Shown here: positions 53,507-60,690 of the stretch, piece after piece | Position numbering within the stretch: position 1 is the first letter of the stretch | How the letters are laid out: every line of letters starts with the position of its first letter | Origin: Pseudoxanthomonas wuyuanensis | GTDB lineage: Bacteria > Pseudomonadota > Gammaproteobacteria > Xanthomonadales > Xanthomonadaceae | Length of the DNA: 64,000 bases | Assembly: GCF_900215535.1 (NCBI RefSeq) | Contig: NZ_OCND01000002.1 | Location: 248,001-312,000, forward strand | Direction of reading: 5' to 3' | The notes under the pieces: model-generated | What the model saw: the letters and a program-made list of their open reading frames with translations, nothing else | Told to the model about the DNA's origin: nothing | Databases searched by the model: none | Program-made: the position numbers and the translations under genes

Positions 53507-53817
53507 CTGTCCGCGGACGCTGGCCGACGAGCAAGACTTTTTCGCGACCGATCGGAGCGGAAGCGACCATGGCTGCTCGCTGCCTTGTGGGAGCGGCGTG
53601 AGCCGCGCTGGAAGTACGATGTTGCGACTGGCCGGTGCCGGCACCGCTGCCACTGGGTTCGAGTCGTGCTTTGCAGAGCCGGGCGGGCTTGGCCGGCCGT
53701 GCCCCTGCCCAGTTCCGCTCGATTCGGTCCGCTCCGCTTTGGTTGGCTCCAATCCGTGTCGAAAAGCCGCTTTCCAGGCTTGCGTCCGTCCCAAGTCATT
53801 GATTTTGAAAGGCCGGC
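53507..53817. other. gene-free gap between gmk and rpoZ with a single REP unit
   Basis: 311 bases without a gene. GTGGGAGCGGCGTGAGCCGCGCTGG at about 53585-53609 is a GTAG-family unit with a GTGG head and no inverted partner. CCGGTGCCGGCACCGCTG follows. TTTTTCGCGACCGATCGG near 53538 might be a weak structure. Nothing else is recognised, and the rpoZ promoter lies just after this stretch. Confidence 0.5.
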
Positions 53818-53846
53818 TTGCGCTCTCGCCCCCGCGCACCTACAAT
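53818..53846 (+). promoter_or_regulatory. putative sigma-70 promoter of rpoZ
   Basis: TTGCGC (53818-53823), a 17-base spacer and TACAAT (53841-53846) make a good match to a vegetative promoter, with transcription starting near 53853, about 46 bases before the rpoZ ATG. Confidence 0.6.
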
Positions 53847-53898
53847 CGCCGGCCCTTTCCCTATTCGCTGCGCGGCCCCCGGGTCGCCGGGAGCCCGT

Positions 53899-54198
53899 AT
53901 GGCCCGCATCACCGTTGAAGATTGCCTGGAAGTTGTGAACAACCGTTTCGACCTGGTTACGATGGCCGCCAAGCGCGCCCGCCAGCTCGCCAACGGCGTC
54001 GAGCCGACCATCGACAACAGCGAAAGCGCCGACAAGCCGACCGTGCTGGCGCTGCGCGAAATCGCCGCCCGCAAGATCGACAACGATCTGATCGACCGCG
54101 TCGAGAAGGCCGAGCGCGAGCGCGCCGAGCGCGAGGCGCTGGAGTGGGCCGCCGCTGAAGTGGTCGCCGACGACGACCTGTCCAAGGGCGACGACTGA
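53899..54198 (+). CDS. rpoZ: DNA-directed RNA polymerase subunit omega
   Basis: 99 residues. Omega helps assemble the beta-prime subunit and takes part in ppGpp binding to RNA polymerase. Seen: [59 protein letters not shown], then an acidic helix. The ATG at 53899 gives the family's invariant start. A strong terminator follows and spoT begins 101 bases after the stop, so the two may be separate units here. Confidence 0.97.
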   Translation: MARITVEDCLEVVNNRFDLVTMAAKRARQLANGVEPTIDNSESADKPTVLALREIAARKIDNDLIDRVEKAERERAEREALEWAAAEVVADDDLSKGDD

Positions 54199-54226
54199 CT
54201 GTGAGCCGGCGCTAAACCGGCCAGAG

Positions 54227-54252
54227 AAAAAGCCCGCGTCAGCGGGCTTTTT
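54227..54252 (+). terminator. intrinsic terminator after rpoZ
   Basis: AAAAAGCCCGC and GCGGGCTTTTT form a perfect 11-bp stem around a 4-base loop (GTCA), ending in five Ts, 28 bases after the rpoZ stop. The flanking A-run could also make it bidirectional. Confidence 0.9.
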
Positions 54253-54264
54253 CGTACCCGTCAA

Positions 54265-54293
54265 TTGCCGTTGTCCTGCGTCTGGCATAGGCT
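54265..54293 (+). promoter_or_regulatory. possible spoT promoter
   Basis: TTGCCG (54265-54270), a 17-base spacer and TAGGCT (54288-54293). The predicted start of transcription coincides with the ATG at 54300, so the message may be leaderless; no ribosome site lies in GGCATAGGCTGGCGGC. The -10 is a weak match. Confidence 0.3.
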
Positions 54294-54299
54294 GGCGGC

Positions 54300-56471
54300 A
54301 TGAACCCAGGCCGCACCGCCAAAGCGCTCCGCAAACCCGCTTCGCCGCAAGACGAAACGGCGCCGGAGTATGTTCGCCAGTTCGAACAGGCGGCCAGCTA
54401 CCTGCCGGCGGAACAGCTGCCGCTGCTGCGGCGCGCGTGGGAAGTCGGCGCCGCCGCGCATATCGGCCAGACCCGCAAGTCGGGCGAGCCCTACATCACC
54501 CATCCGGTGGCGGTGGCCCGCGTGCTGGCCGAACTGGGCATGGACGCCGAGACGCTGATCGCGGCGATCCTGCACGACACCATCGAGGACACGCCGTTGA
54601 CCGGCGAGGAAATCGCCGCCGAGTTCGGCGCGTCGGTGGCCGAGCTGGTCGAAGGCGTCACCAAGCTGGACAAGCTGAAATTCCGCGACCGCCAGGAAGC
54701 GGCCGCCGAAAGTTTCCGCAAGATGCTGCTGGCGATGTCGCGCGATCTGCGCGTGATCATGATCAAGCTGGCCGACCGCCTGCACAACATGCGCACGCTG
54801 GGCGCGCAGAGCGCCGAGGCGCGCCAGCGCATCGCCCGCGAAACGCTGGAGATCTACGCACCCATCGCCCAGCGGCTGGGCATGAACCTGGTCAAGTCCG
54901 AGCTGCAGGATCTCGGTTTCCGCGCCATGCATCCCTGGCGCCACGCCATCATCGAAAAACACATCCGCAGCCAGCCGGTGGTGCGGCGCGAATCGATGGC
55001 GCAGATCGAGGCGCATCTGTCGCAGCGGTTGACCAAGGAAGGCATCGAGCACCGGCTGGTCAGCCGCATCAAGACGCCCTGGAGCATCTACAACAAGATG
55101 CGCGGGGAGGGTAAAAGCTTCGATCAGGTGATGGACGTGTTCGGTTTCCGGGTGGTGGTCGACACGGTGCCGACCTGCTACCACGCGCTCGGCGCGGTGC
55201 ATGCGCAGTACAAGCCGCTGGACGGGCGCTTCCGCGACTTCATCGCCATCCCCAAGGCCAACGGCTACCAGTCGCTGCACACGGTGCTGTTCGGCCCCTA
55301 CGGTTCGCCGATCGAAGTGCAGATCCGCACCACCGAGATGGACCTGATCGCCGAGCGCGGCATCGCCGCGCACTGGACCTACAAGTTCGGCGCCGAAAGC
55401 CCCAACAGCGCGCAAAGCCGCGCGCACGCCTGGATCGTCGAGCTGATCGAAAACCAGCGCGCGGCCGGCTCATCGCTGGAGTTCCTGGACAACGTCAAGG
55501 TCGATCTGTTTCCGGACGAGGTCTATCTGTTCACGCCCAAGGGCAAGATTCTGGCGCTGCCCCGCAATTCCACCGCGCTCGATTTCGCCTACGCGGTGCA
55601 TACCGACGTCGGCAACCGGGCGGTGGCTTCGCGGGTGGACAGGAAACTGGTGCCGCTGCGCACCAAGCTGGCCAGCGGCCAGAGCGTGGAAATCATCACC
55701 GCCAAGTCCGCCGCGCCCAAACCGCAGTGGCTGGAATTCGTGGTCACCAGCAAGGCGCGCACGTCGATCCGCCACCAGCTCAAGCAGCTCGAGCACGAGG
55801 ACGCGGTGCAGTTGGGCCATCGCATGCTCGACCGCGCACTGGAAGCGCTGGACAGTTCGCTGGAGCGGCTGCCGCAGCAGCGGCTGGACGCGTTCCTGAC
55901 CGAGCACCGCTACCCGCGTCTGGAGGCGTTGCTGGCCGATGTGGCGCTGGGCAACTGGATGCCGGCGCAGGCGGCGCAGGCGCTGACCGCGTTCGCCGAG
56001 CTGCGCAGCGGCGGCCATTCGCGCCATTCGCAGGAAAAGATCCTGATCAACGGCAGCGAGCGCGGCGTGGTCAGTTTCGCCAACTGCTGCCAGCCGCTGC
56101 CGGGCGACGAGATCATGGGCTACCACACCGCCGGCAAGGGCATCGTCGTGCATCGGCTGGACTGCCCCAACGTCAGCGAGTTCCGCAAGTCGCCCGAGCG
56201 CTGGGTGCCGATCGCCTGGGACGCCAGCGTCACCGGCGACTACGACGCTTCGCTGCTGATCGACGTGGAAAACCGCCCTGGCGTGCTGGCGCAGGTGGCC
56301 GCCGCGGTGGCCAAGAGCCAGTCCAACATCGAGCGGGTGGAATACCTGGAACGCGACATCAACGTGGCGGTGTTGCGATTCTCCATCCAGGTCCGCGACC
56401 GCAATCACCTGGCCGAAGTGATGCGCCGGCTGCGCCGCCTCAACGTGGTCCATGGCGTGCGCCGGCAGTAG
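54300..56471 (+). CDS. spoT: bifunctional (p)ppGpp synthetase/hydrolase
   Basis: 723 residues with the long RSH layout. The HD hydrolase domain (about 40-195) keeps its metal motif, H92-D93 in ILHDTIEDTPL, and ADRLHNMRTL, so hydrolysis should be active. The synthetase domain (about 230-350) has WSIYNKMRGEGKSFDQVMDV, YKPLDGRFRDFIAIPKANGYQSLHTV and IEVQIRTTEMD. TGS (about 395-455, VYLFTPKGKILALP), a helical region with the zinc-finger-like NCCQPLPGDEIMGY, and a C-terminal ACT domain (about 650-723) follow. An intact HD and position after rpoZ mark it as SpoT rather than RelA. Confidence 0.96.
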   Translation: MNPGRTAKALRKPASPQDETAPEYVRQFEQAASYLPAEQLPLLRRAWEVGAAAHIGQTRKSGEPYITHPVAVARVLAELGMDAETLIAAILHDTIEDTPLTGEEIAAEFGASVAELVEGVTKLDKLKFRDRQEAAAESFRKMLLAMSRDLRVIMIKLADRLHNMRTLGAQSAEARQRIARETLEIYAPIAQRLGMNLVKSELQDLGFRAMHPWRHAIIEKHIRSQPVVRRESMAQIEAHLSQRLTKEGIEHRLVSRIKTPWSIYNKMRGEGKSFDQVMDVFGFRVVVDTVPTCYHALGAVHAQYKPLDGRFRDFIAIPKANGYQSLHTVLFGPYGSPIEVQIRTTEMDLIAERGIAAHWTYKFGAESPNSAQSRAHAWIVELIENQRAAGSSLEFLDNVKVDLFPDEVYLFTPKGKILALPRNSTALDFAYAVHTDVGNRAVASRVDRKLVPLRTKLASGQSVEIITAKSAAPKPQWLEFVVTSKARTSIRHQLKQLEHEDAVQLGHRMLDRALEALDSSLERLPQQRLDAFLTEHRYPRLEALLADVALGNWMPAQAAQALTAFAELRSGGHSRHSQEKILINGSERGVVSFANCCQPLPGDEIMGYHTAGKGIVVHRLDCPNVSEFRKSPERWVPIAWDASVTGDYDASLLIDVENRPGVLAQVAAAVAKSQSNIERVEYLERDINVAVLRFSIQVRDRNHLAEVMRRLRRLNVVHGVRRQ

Positions 56472-56495
56472 GCGCAAGCCAGGACTCAGTCTCCT

Positions 56496-56624
56496 GTAGG
56501 AGCGACATCAGTCGCGACCGCCAGTGCGCGGCAAGTTTTCCGGTCGCGACCGACCGGTGCCGGTATGCCGGCACCACTCCGACAGCTTTTCCGGCGCCGG
56601 TTCGCGACTCACGTCGCTCCCACA
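56496..56624. repeat. cluster of three GTAG-type REP units between spoT and ridA
   Basis: GTAGGAGCGACATCAGTCGCGAC at 56496-56518, a hybrid GTCGCGAC plus CCGGTGCCGGTATGCCGGCACCACTCC at about 56542-56580, and an inverted TTCGCGACTCACGTCGCTCCCAC at 56602-56624. The hybrid unit shares its insert with the one at 30052. This is the densest REP cluster in the window. Confidence 0.75.
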
Positions 56625-56661
56625 GTTTAGAATGCGAGGAATGCCGTACACAGGAATTCCC

Positions 56662-57045
56662 ATGACACGCCAGATCATCCAGACCGACCACGCTCCCGCC
56701 GCCATCGGCCCGTACTCGCAAGCGGTCCGTACCGGCAATACCGTCTATTTCTCGGGGCAGATTCCGTTGGACCCGGCTACCGGCGCGCTGGTCGAAGGCG
56801 ATATCGGCGCGCAGGCCCGGCGTGCGTTCGACAACCTGAAGGCGGTGGCCGAAGCGGCCGGCGGTTCGCTGGACCGTATCGTCCGGTTGGGCCTGTACCT
56901 GACCGATCTGGGCGAGTTCGCCGCGGTCAATGCGGTGATGCAGGAGTACTTCGTTTCGCCGTTCCCGGCCCGTTCCACCATCGAGGTGGCCGGCCTGCCC
57001 AAGGGCGCCGCGTTCGAAGTCGACGCGGTGATGGTCATCGACTGA
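56662..57045 (+). CDS. ridA: RidA family reactive intermediate deaminase
   Basis: 127 residues, a trimeric RidA/YjgF enzyme that hydrolyses reactive enamines and imines from PLP enzymes. Seen: DHAPAAIGPYSQAVRTGNTV, YFSGQIPLDPATGALVEGD, LKAVAEAAGGSLDRIVRLGL, and the active-site Arg in PFPARSTIEVAGLPKGAAFEVDAVM. The ATG at 56662 follows AGGA. Its place after spoT and before recG is conserved, but recG is 6.9 kb away here. Confidence 0.96.
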   Translation: MTRQIIQTDHAPAAIGPYSQAVRTGNTVYFSGQIPLDPATGALVEGDIGAQARRAFDNLKAVAEAAGGSLDRIVRLGLYLTDLGEFAAVNAVMQEYFVSPFPARSTIEVAGLPKGAAFEVDAVMVID

Positions 57046-57052
57046 AGAAACG

Positions 57053-58096
57053 CTAGGCCATCCGCGCCCGCGCCTCGCTCGGGGTCAGACCGGTCCAGCG
57101 CTTGAAGGCGCGGCGGAATTCGCGCACGTCGGTAAAGCCGACCTGATTGCCTATCTGCGAAATGGTCAGCTGCGGCGTATGCAGCAGCTCCAGTACGCGC
57201 TGGCTGCGGATGCGGTCGTGGATGGCGGTGAAGCTGGTGCCTTCGGCGGCCAGCTGGCGCCGCAGGGTGCGTTCGCTCAGGTGCAGCAAGGCGGCTACAT
57301 CGCTCATCTGCGGGTTTTCGTGCAGGCGCGGACGCAACTGCCGCTCGACTGCGGCGGTGGTTTCGCCGCAGCCGGATTCGGCCTCCAGCTGTGCGCGGCA
57401 CATCGCCAGCGCCTGCCGCGAGGTCACCGGGTTGTAGCTTTGGAACGGCAGATCCAGCCATCTGCGCGCCACCATCATGCCGTTGCGCGGCTGCTCGAAG
57501 CGGACTTCGCAGCGAAACACTTCGGTGTAGCGCTGCGCATAGGCCGGCGGCGGGTAGGCAAAATCCAGGCGCAGCGGATTGAACTCGGGACCGGCCAGTT
57601 CGCGCGCCAGCATCAGCACGCTGGCGAACATTTCCTCGCACAGGAACGGCAGCAGATCCGCGCTGCTCTCCGGTGCGGTGGCGGTGATGGTCACCGCATC
57701 CTCGCCGGCCGGCAGCATCGCCAGTTCCATCAACGGACCGTTGGCGCGCTGATAGGTCAGGCCGATCGAAACCGCCTCGCCGAAGGTCGGGGCGGTCTTC
57801 ATCGCCAGCCCCAGCAGGCCGAAATTTCCCCCATTCTGCTTGCCGCCGACGACCAGCCCCACATCGTCGATGGGCAAGGCGCGCAGCGCGCGCCGGATGA
57901 TCTCGCTGGCCTGGCGATAGGAAACACGCGCGCTGGGGTCGTGGATTTCGTTCACGCTCAGGCGCATACCGGCAAACCAGTCTTCGCAGCCCACACCCAG
58001 TTCGCCCGCCAGCAGCACCAGGCCGCACAGCATATTGGTCGGCAGGTTGGCGATGGAAAGCCGCCAGTCGACGTTGCCCGTGGAATTGCGATGCAT
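57053..58096 (-). CDS. AraC family transcriptional regulator (arabinose-binding-domain type)
   Basis: 347 residues. The C-terminal double helix-turn-helix is intact: MSDVAALLHLSERTLRRQLA, EGTSFTAIHDRIRSQRVLEL, LTISQIGNQVGFTDVREFRR, AFKRWTGLTPSEARARM. The N-terminal ~200 residues match the OruR/ArgR-like domain (PF12625 type) rather than a cupin: LCGLVLLAGELGVG, YRQASEIIRRALRALPIDDVG and the GGKQNGGNFGLLGLAMKTAP region. Such regulators respond to hydrophobic or small metabolites. Divergent from the beta-helix lipoprotein gene across 139 bases, so it probably regulates the island. The ATG at 58096 is the last start that preserves this domain. Confidence 0.9.
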   Translation of the reverse strand: MHRNSTGNVDWRLSIANLPTNMLCGLVLLAGELGVGCEDWFAGMRLSVNEIHDPSARVSYRQASEIIRRALRALPIDDVGLVVGGKQNGGNFGLLGLAMKTAPTFGEAVSIGLTYQRANGPLMELAMLPAGEDAVTITATAPESSADLLPFLCEEMFASVLMLARELAGPEFNPLRLDFAYPPPAYAQRYTEVFRCEVRFEQPRNGMMVARRWLDLPFQSYNPVTSRQALAMCRAQLEAESGCGETTAAVERQLRPRLHENPQMSDVAALLHLSERTLRRQLAAEGTSFTAIHDRIRSQRVLELLHTPQLTISQIGNQVGFTDVREFRRAFKRWTGLTPSEARARMA

Positions 58097-58235
58097 CGAA
58101 GCACGCTCCCAGCTTGTCCGCTTTGCCCCCCCTAGTATGCCGCTCCTGCCCTCCTGTGCGGTGCCGCCCCGGGGCAAGACTTGCCTGTCGTCAGGCGGCG
58201 GGCCGTACCGGCGCCGGCCAACCGGGGAGCGCGAG

Positions 58236-59453
58236 ATGCGGCGAGGGCTTTGGGGTTTGGGAGTGGCGCTGGCGCTGGCCGGCTGCGGGCGAAGCGGCAC
58301 CGAAGCGGAGACGGCGGCGGTGCCGGCCGGCGCGGCGGACTTTGCGCGGACCCTGCACGAACGGCTGCTGGACGCCAAACCGGGCGAGGTTATCGAGATT
58401 CCGCCCGGACGCTTCTCCTTCGACCACAGCCTGACCCTGCGCGCCGACGGCGTCACCCTGCGCGGCGCCGGCATGGACAAGAGCGTACTGAGCTTCAAGG
58501 GACAGAAGGCCGGCGCCGAGGGTCTGCTGGTCAACGGCGACGATTTCACCATCGAGCACCTGACCATCGAGGACTCCAGGGGCGACGGGCTGAAGATCAG
58601 CGAATCCGAAAACGTCACCATCCGCGGCGTCAAGGTGCAGTGGACCGGCGGTCCCAGTACCAAGAACGGCGCCTATGGCCTCTACCCGGTGTTGACCAGG
58701 AACGTATTGATCGAGGACTCGGTGGCCATTGGCGCCTCCGATGCCGGCATCTATGTGGGCCAGTCCGATGGCGTCATCGTGCGCCGCAGCCGCGCGGAGC
58801 TGAATGTGGCCGGCATAGAAATCGAGAACACCATCAATGCCGATGTCTACGACAACATCGCCACCAGGAACACCGGCGGCATCCTGGTGTTCAACATGCC
58901 GGGGCTGTCGCAGCAGGGTGGCAACATCCGCGTGTTCGACAACCAGGTATTCGAAAACAATACCGGCAACTTCGGCGCCAAGGGCACCCCGGTAGCCAGC
59001 GTGCCGGCCGGTTCGGGCATCGTGGTCAATTCCAACGACGATATCGAAATCTTCAACAACCGCATCGCCGACAACGACACCGCCAACATCATCATCTCCA
59101 GCGTCTATTCCACCGGCTACAAGGACTCCAGCAAGTCCGAGACCTTCGATCCGTATCCCGAACGCATCCATGTGCACGGCAACCAGCTGTCCGGCGGCGG
59201 CGGATCGCCCGACGGGCTGGATCTGAAGGCGCTGAAGGTGGCGATGTACGGTCTGCGCGGACGTTTTCCCGACGTGCTGTGGGACGGCTATGTCGACAAG
59301 AAGAAAGGCGGCGGCCCGCAGATCTGCCTGCACGATGTCAGCGGTGTGATCAATGCCGACGGGCCCGGCGGCTACAAGAATCCCGGCAAGGATGCGCGCG
59401 CGTTCGACTGCCGCTTGCCGCCGCTGCCGGCGGTGGACCTGGGCCGGGGTTGA
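58236..59453 (+). CDS. parallel beta-helix repeat lipoprotein (TIGR03805 type)
   Basis: 405 residues. The signal peptide ends in a lipobox, ALAGC, with Cys17 lipidated, so it is an envelope lipoprotein. Residues ~40-350 form a right-handed parallel beta-helix: repeated strands such as LTLRADGVTLRGAG, DDFTIEHLTIEDSRG, SENVTIRGVKVQ, DGVIVRRSRAE and NADVYDNIATRNTGG. It matches the group (TIGR03805) found beside the diheme cytochrome encoded next. GGGGAG before the ATG at 58236 sets the start. The cytochrome gene starts three bases after its stop. Substrate is unknown; beta-helix proteins often bind or cleave polysaccharides, but no catalytic motif is evident. Confidence 0.88.
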   Translation: MRRGLWGLGVALALAGCGRSGTEAETAAVPAGAADFARTLHERLLDAKPGEVIEIPPGRFSFDHSLTLRADGVTLRGAGMDKSVLSFKGQKAGAEGLLVNGDDFTIEHLTIEDSRGDGLKISESENVTIRGVKVQWTGGPSTKNGAYGLYPVLTRNVLIEDSVAIGASDAGIYVGQSDGVIVRRSRAELNVAGIEIENTINADVYDNIATRNTGGILVFNMPGLSQQGGNIRVFDNQVFENNTGNFGAKGTPVASVPAGSGIVVNSNDDIEIFNNRIADNDTANIIISSVYSTGYKDSSKSETFDPYPERIHVHGNQLSGGGGSPDGLDLKALKVAMYGLRGRFPDVLWDGYVDKKKGGGPQICLHDVSGVINADGPGGYKNPGKDARAFDCRLPPLPAVDLGRG

Positions 59454-59456
59454 GCA

Positions 59457-60602
59457 ATGGCGCAGGGCGGCAGGCGCATCGTCGCGCTGATGCTGGCGCT
59501 GTTGGCTCTGGCGTCCTGCCGACCGCAGCCGCAGGTGCATTTTTTTGCCGAAGGCCAGCCGCAGCGGCTGAGCCAATGGCAGCTGCTGACGCTGCAGGAC
59601 CAGCGTCTGCGGCTGAATCCCGGCGTGCTCCCTTACGACCTGAACTCGCCGCTGTTCAGCGACTACGCGTTGAAGCTGCGCACCGTGTGGATGCCGCAAG
59701 GCCAGGCGGCGCAATACCGCGAAAACGAAACCTTCGAATTTCCGGTCGGCACCATCATCAGCAAGACTTTCTACTATGCCTTGCCGCAGGGCGCGCGCTG
59801 GGACGGCGGTTTGGTGGCCCGGCAGGCGCCGGAAGACGGTGGGCTGCAGGATGAAACGCTGGATCTGCGCCGGGTGCGCCTGATCGAGACCCGGTTGCTG
59901 GTGCGGCGCGAGCAGGGCTGGCTGGCATTGCCCTACGTCTGGAATGACGAGCAGAACGACGCGGTGCTGCAGCGTGCTGGCGCATTGCTGCCGCTGCAAC
60001 TGATCGATGCGCAGGGACAGCGCGAAGAGGTGGCCTACCAGGTGCCGGACCAGAACCAGTGCGCCGGCTGCCATGCCACGGACAACCGTTCGCGGCAGAT
60101 TGCCCCGATCGGGCCGAAGGCCAGGCACCTCAATCGCGACTTCGACTACGCCGATGGCCGCGAGAACCAGTTGCTCCGCTGGTCGCGCAGCGGTTATCTG
60201 GACGGCGCGCCGGAAGCCGGCCAGGCGCCGCGCGCCGCGGACTGGACCGATACGCATGCCAGCCTGGACGACCGCGCGCGCGCCTACCTGGATATCAATT
60301 GCGGCCACTGCCATAGCCCGACCGGCCCGGCGCTGACCTCGGGCATGTCGCTGGATGCCGCCACCAGGGACAGGTTGAAGCTGGGGTTCTGCAAGCAGCC
60401 CATCGCCGCCGGCAAGGGTACCGGCGGCCGCCTTTACGGCATCGTGCCGGGCGATGCCGACGCATCGATCCTCGCCTTCCGCATGGACAGCGACGATCCG
60501 GCGGTGATGATGCCCGAGCTGGGCCGTTCGGTGATCCACCGCGAGGGCGTGGCGCTGATCCGGCAATGGATAGAGCAGCAACAGGGCGCCTGCGACAGCT
60601 AG
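59457..60602 (+). CDS. diheme c-type cytochrome lipoprotein (SO2930 / TIGR03806 type)
   Basis: 381 residues. A lipobox LASC puts Cys21 at the mature N-terminus. Two c-type heme sites are present: CAGCH (C202, C205, H206) and CGHCH (C282, C285, H286). The segment LNSPLFSDYALKLRTVWMPQG and FEFPVGTIISKTFYY are features of the SO2930 group, which lacks an assigned function. PVMMPELGRSVIHREGVALI at the end is typical of cytochromes of this kind. It is co-transcribed with the beta-helix gene (three-base gap) and 88 bases before the TonB receptor. Electron acceptor and substrate unknown. Confidence 0.9.
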   Translation: MAQGGRRIVALMLALLALASCRPQPQVHFFAEGQPQRLSQWQLLTLQDQRLRLNPGVLPYDLNSPLFSDYALKLRTVWMPQGQAAQYRENETFEFPVGTIISKTFYYALPQGARWDGGLVARQAPEDGGLQDETLDLRRVRLIETRLLVRREQGWLALPYVWNDEQNDAVLQRAGALLPLQLIDAQGQREEVAYQVPDQNQCAGCHATDNRSRQIAPIGPKARHLNRDFDYADGRENQLLRWSRSGYLDGAPEAGQAPRAADWTDTHASLDDRARAYLDINCGHCHSPTGPALTSGMSLDAATRDRLKLGFCKQPIAAGKGTGGRLYGIVPGDADASILAFRMDSDDPAVMMPELGRSVIHREGVALIRQWIEQQQGACDS

Positions 60603-60690
60603 CGCAACAGTCGGCGGAACGGGAAAGAGAACCGAAACCTGCGGCCGCCAGCAAGCGGTCAGCGCACACACCGCTTCTTGGGAGAGAGTG

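Noticed and set aside
53640..53700. GGGTTCGAGTC resembling a tRNA T-arm between gmk and rpoZ
   Set aside because: No acceptor stem, anticodon arm or D-arm could be fitted around it.
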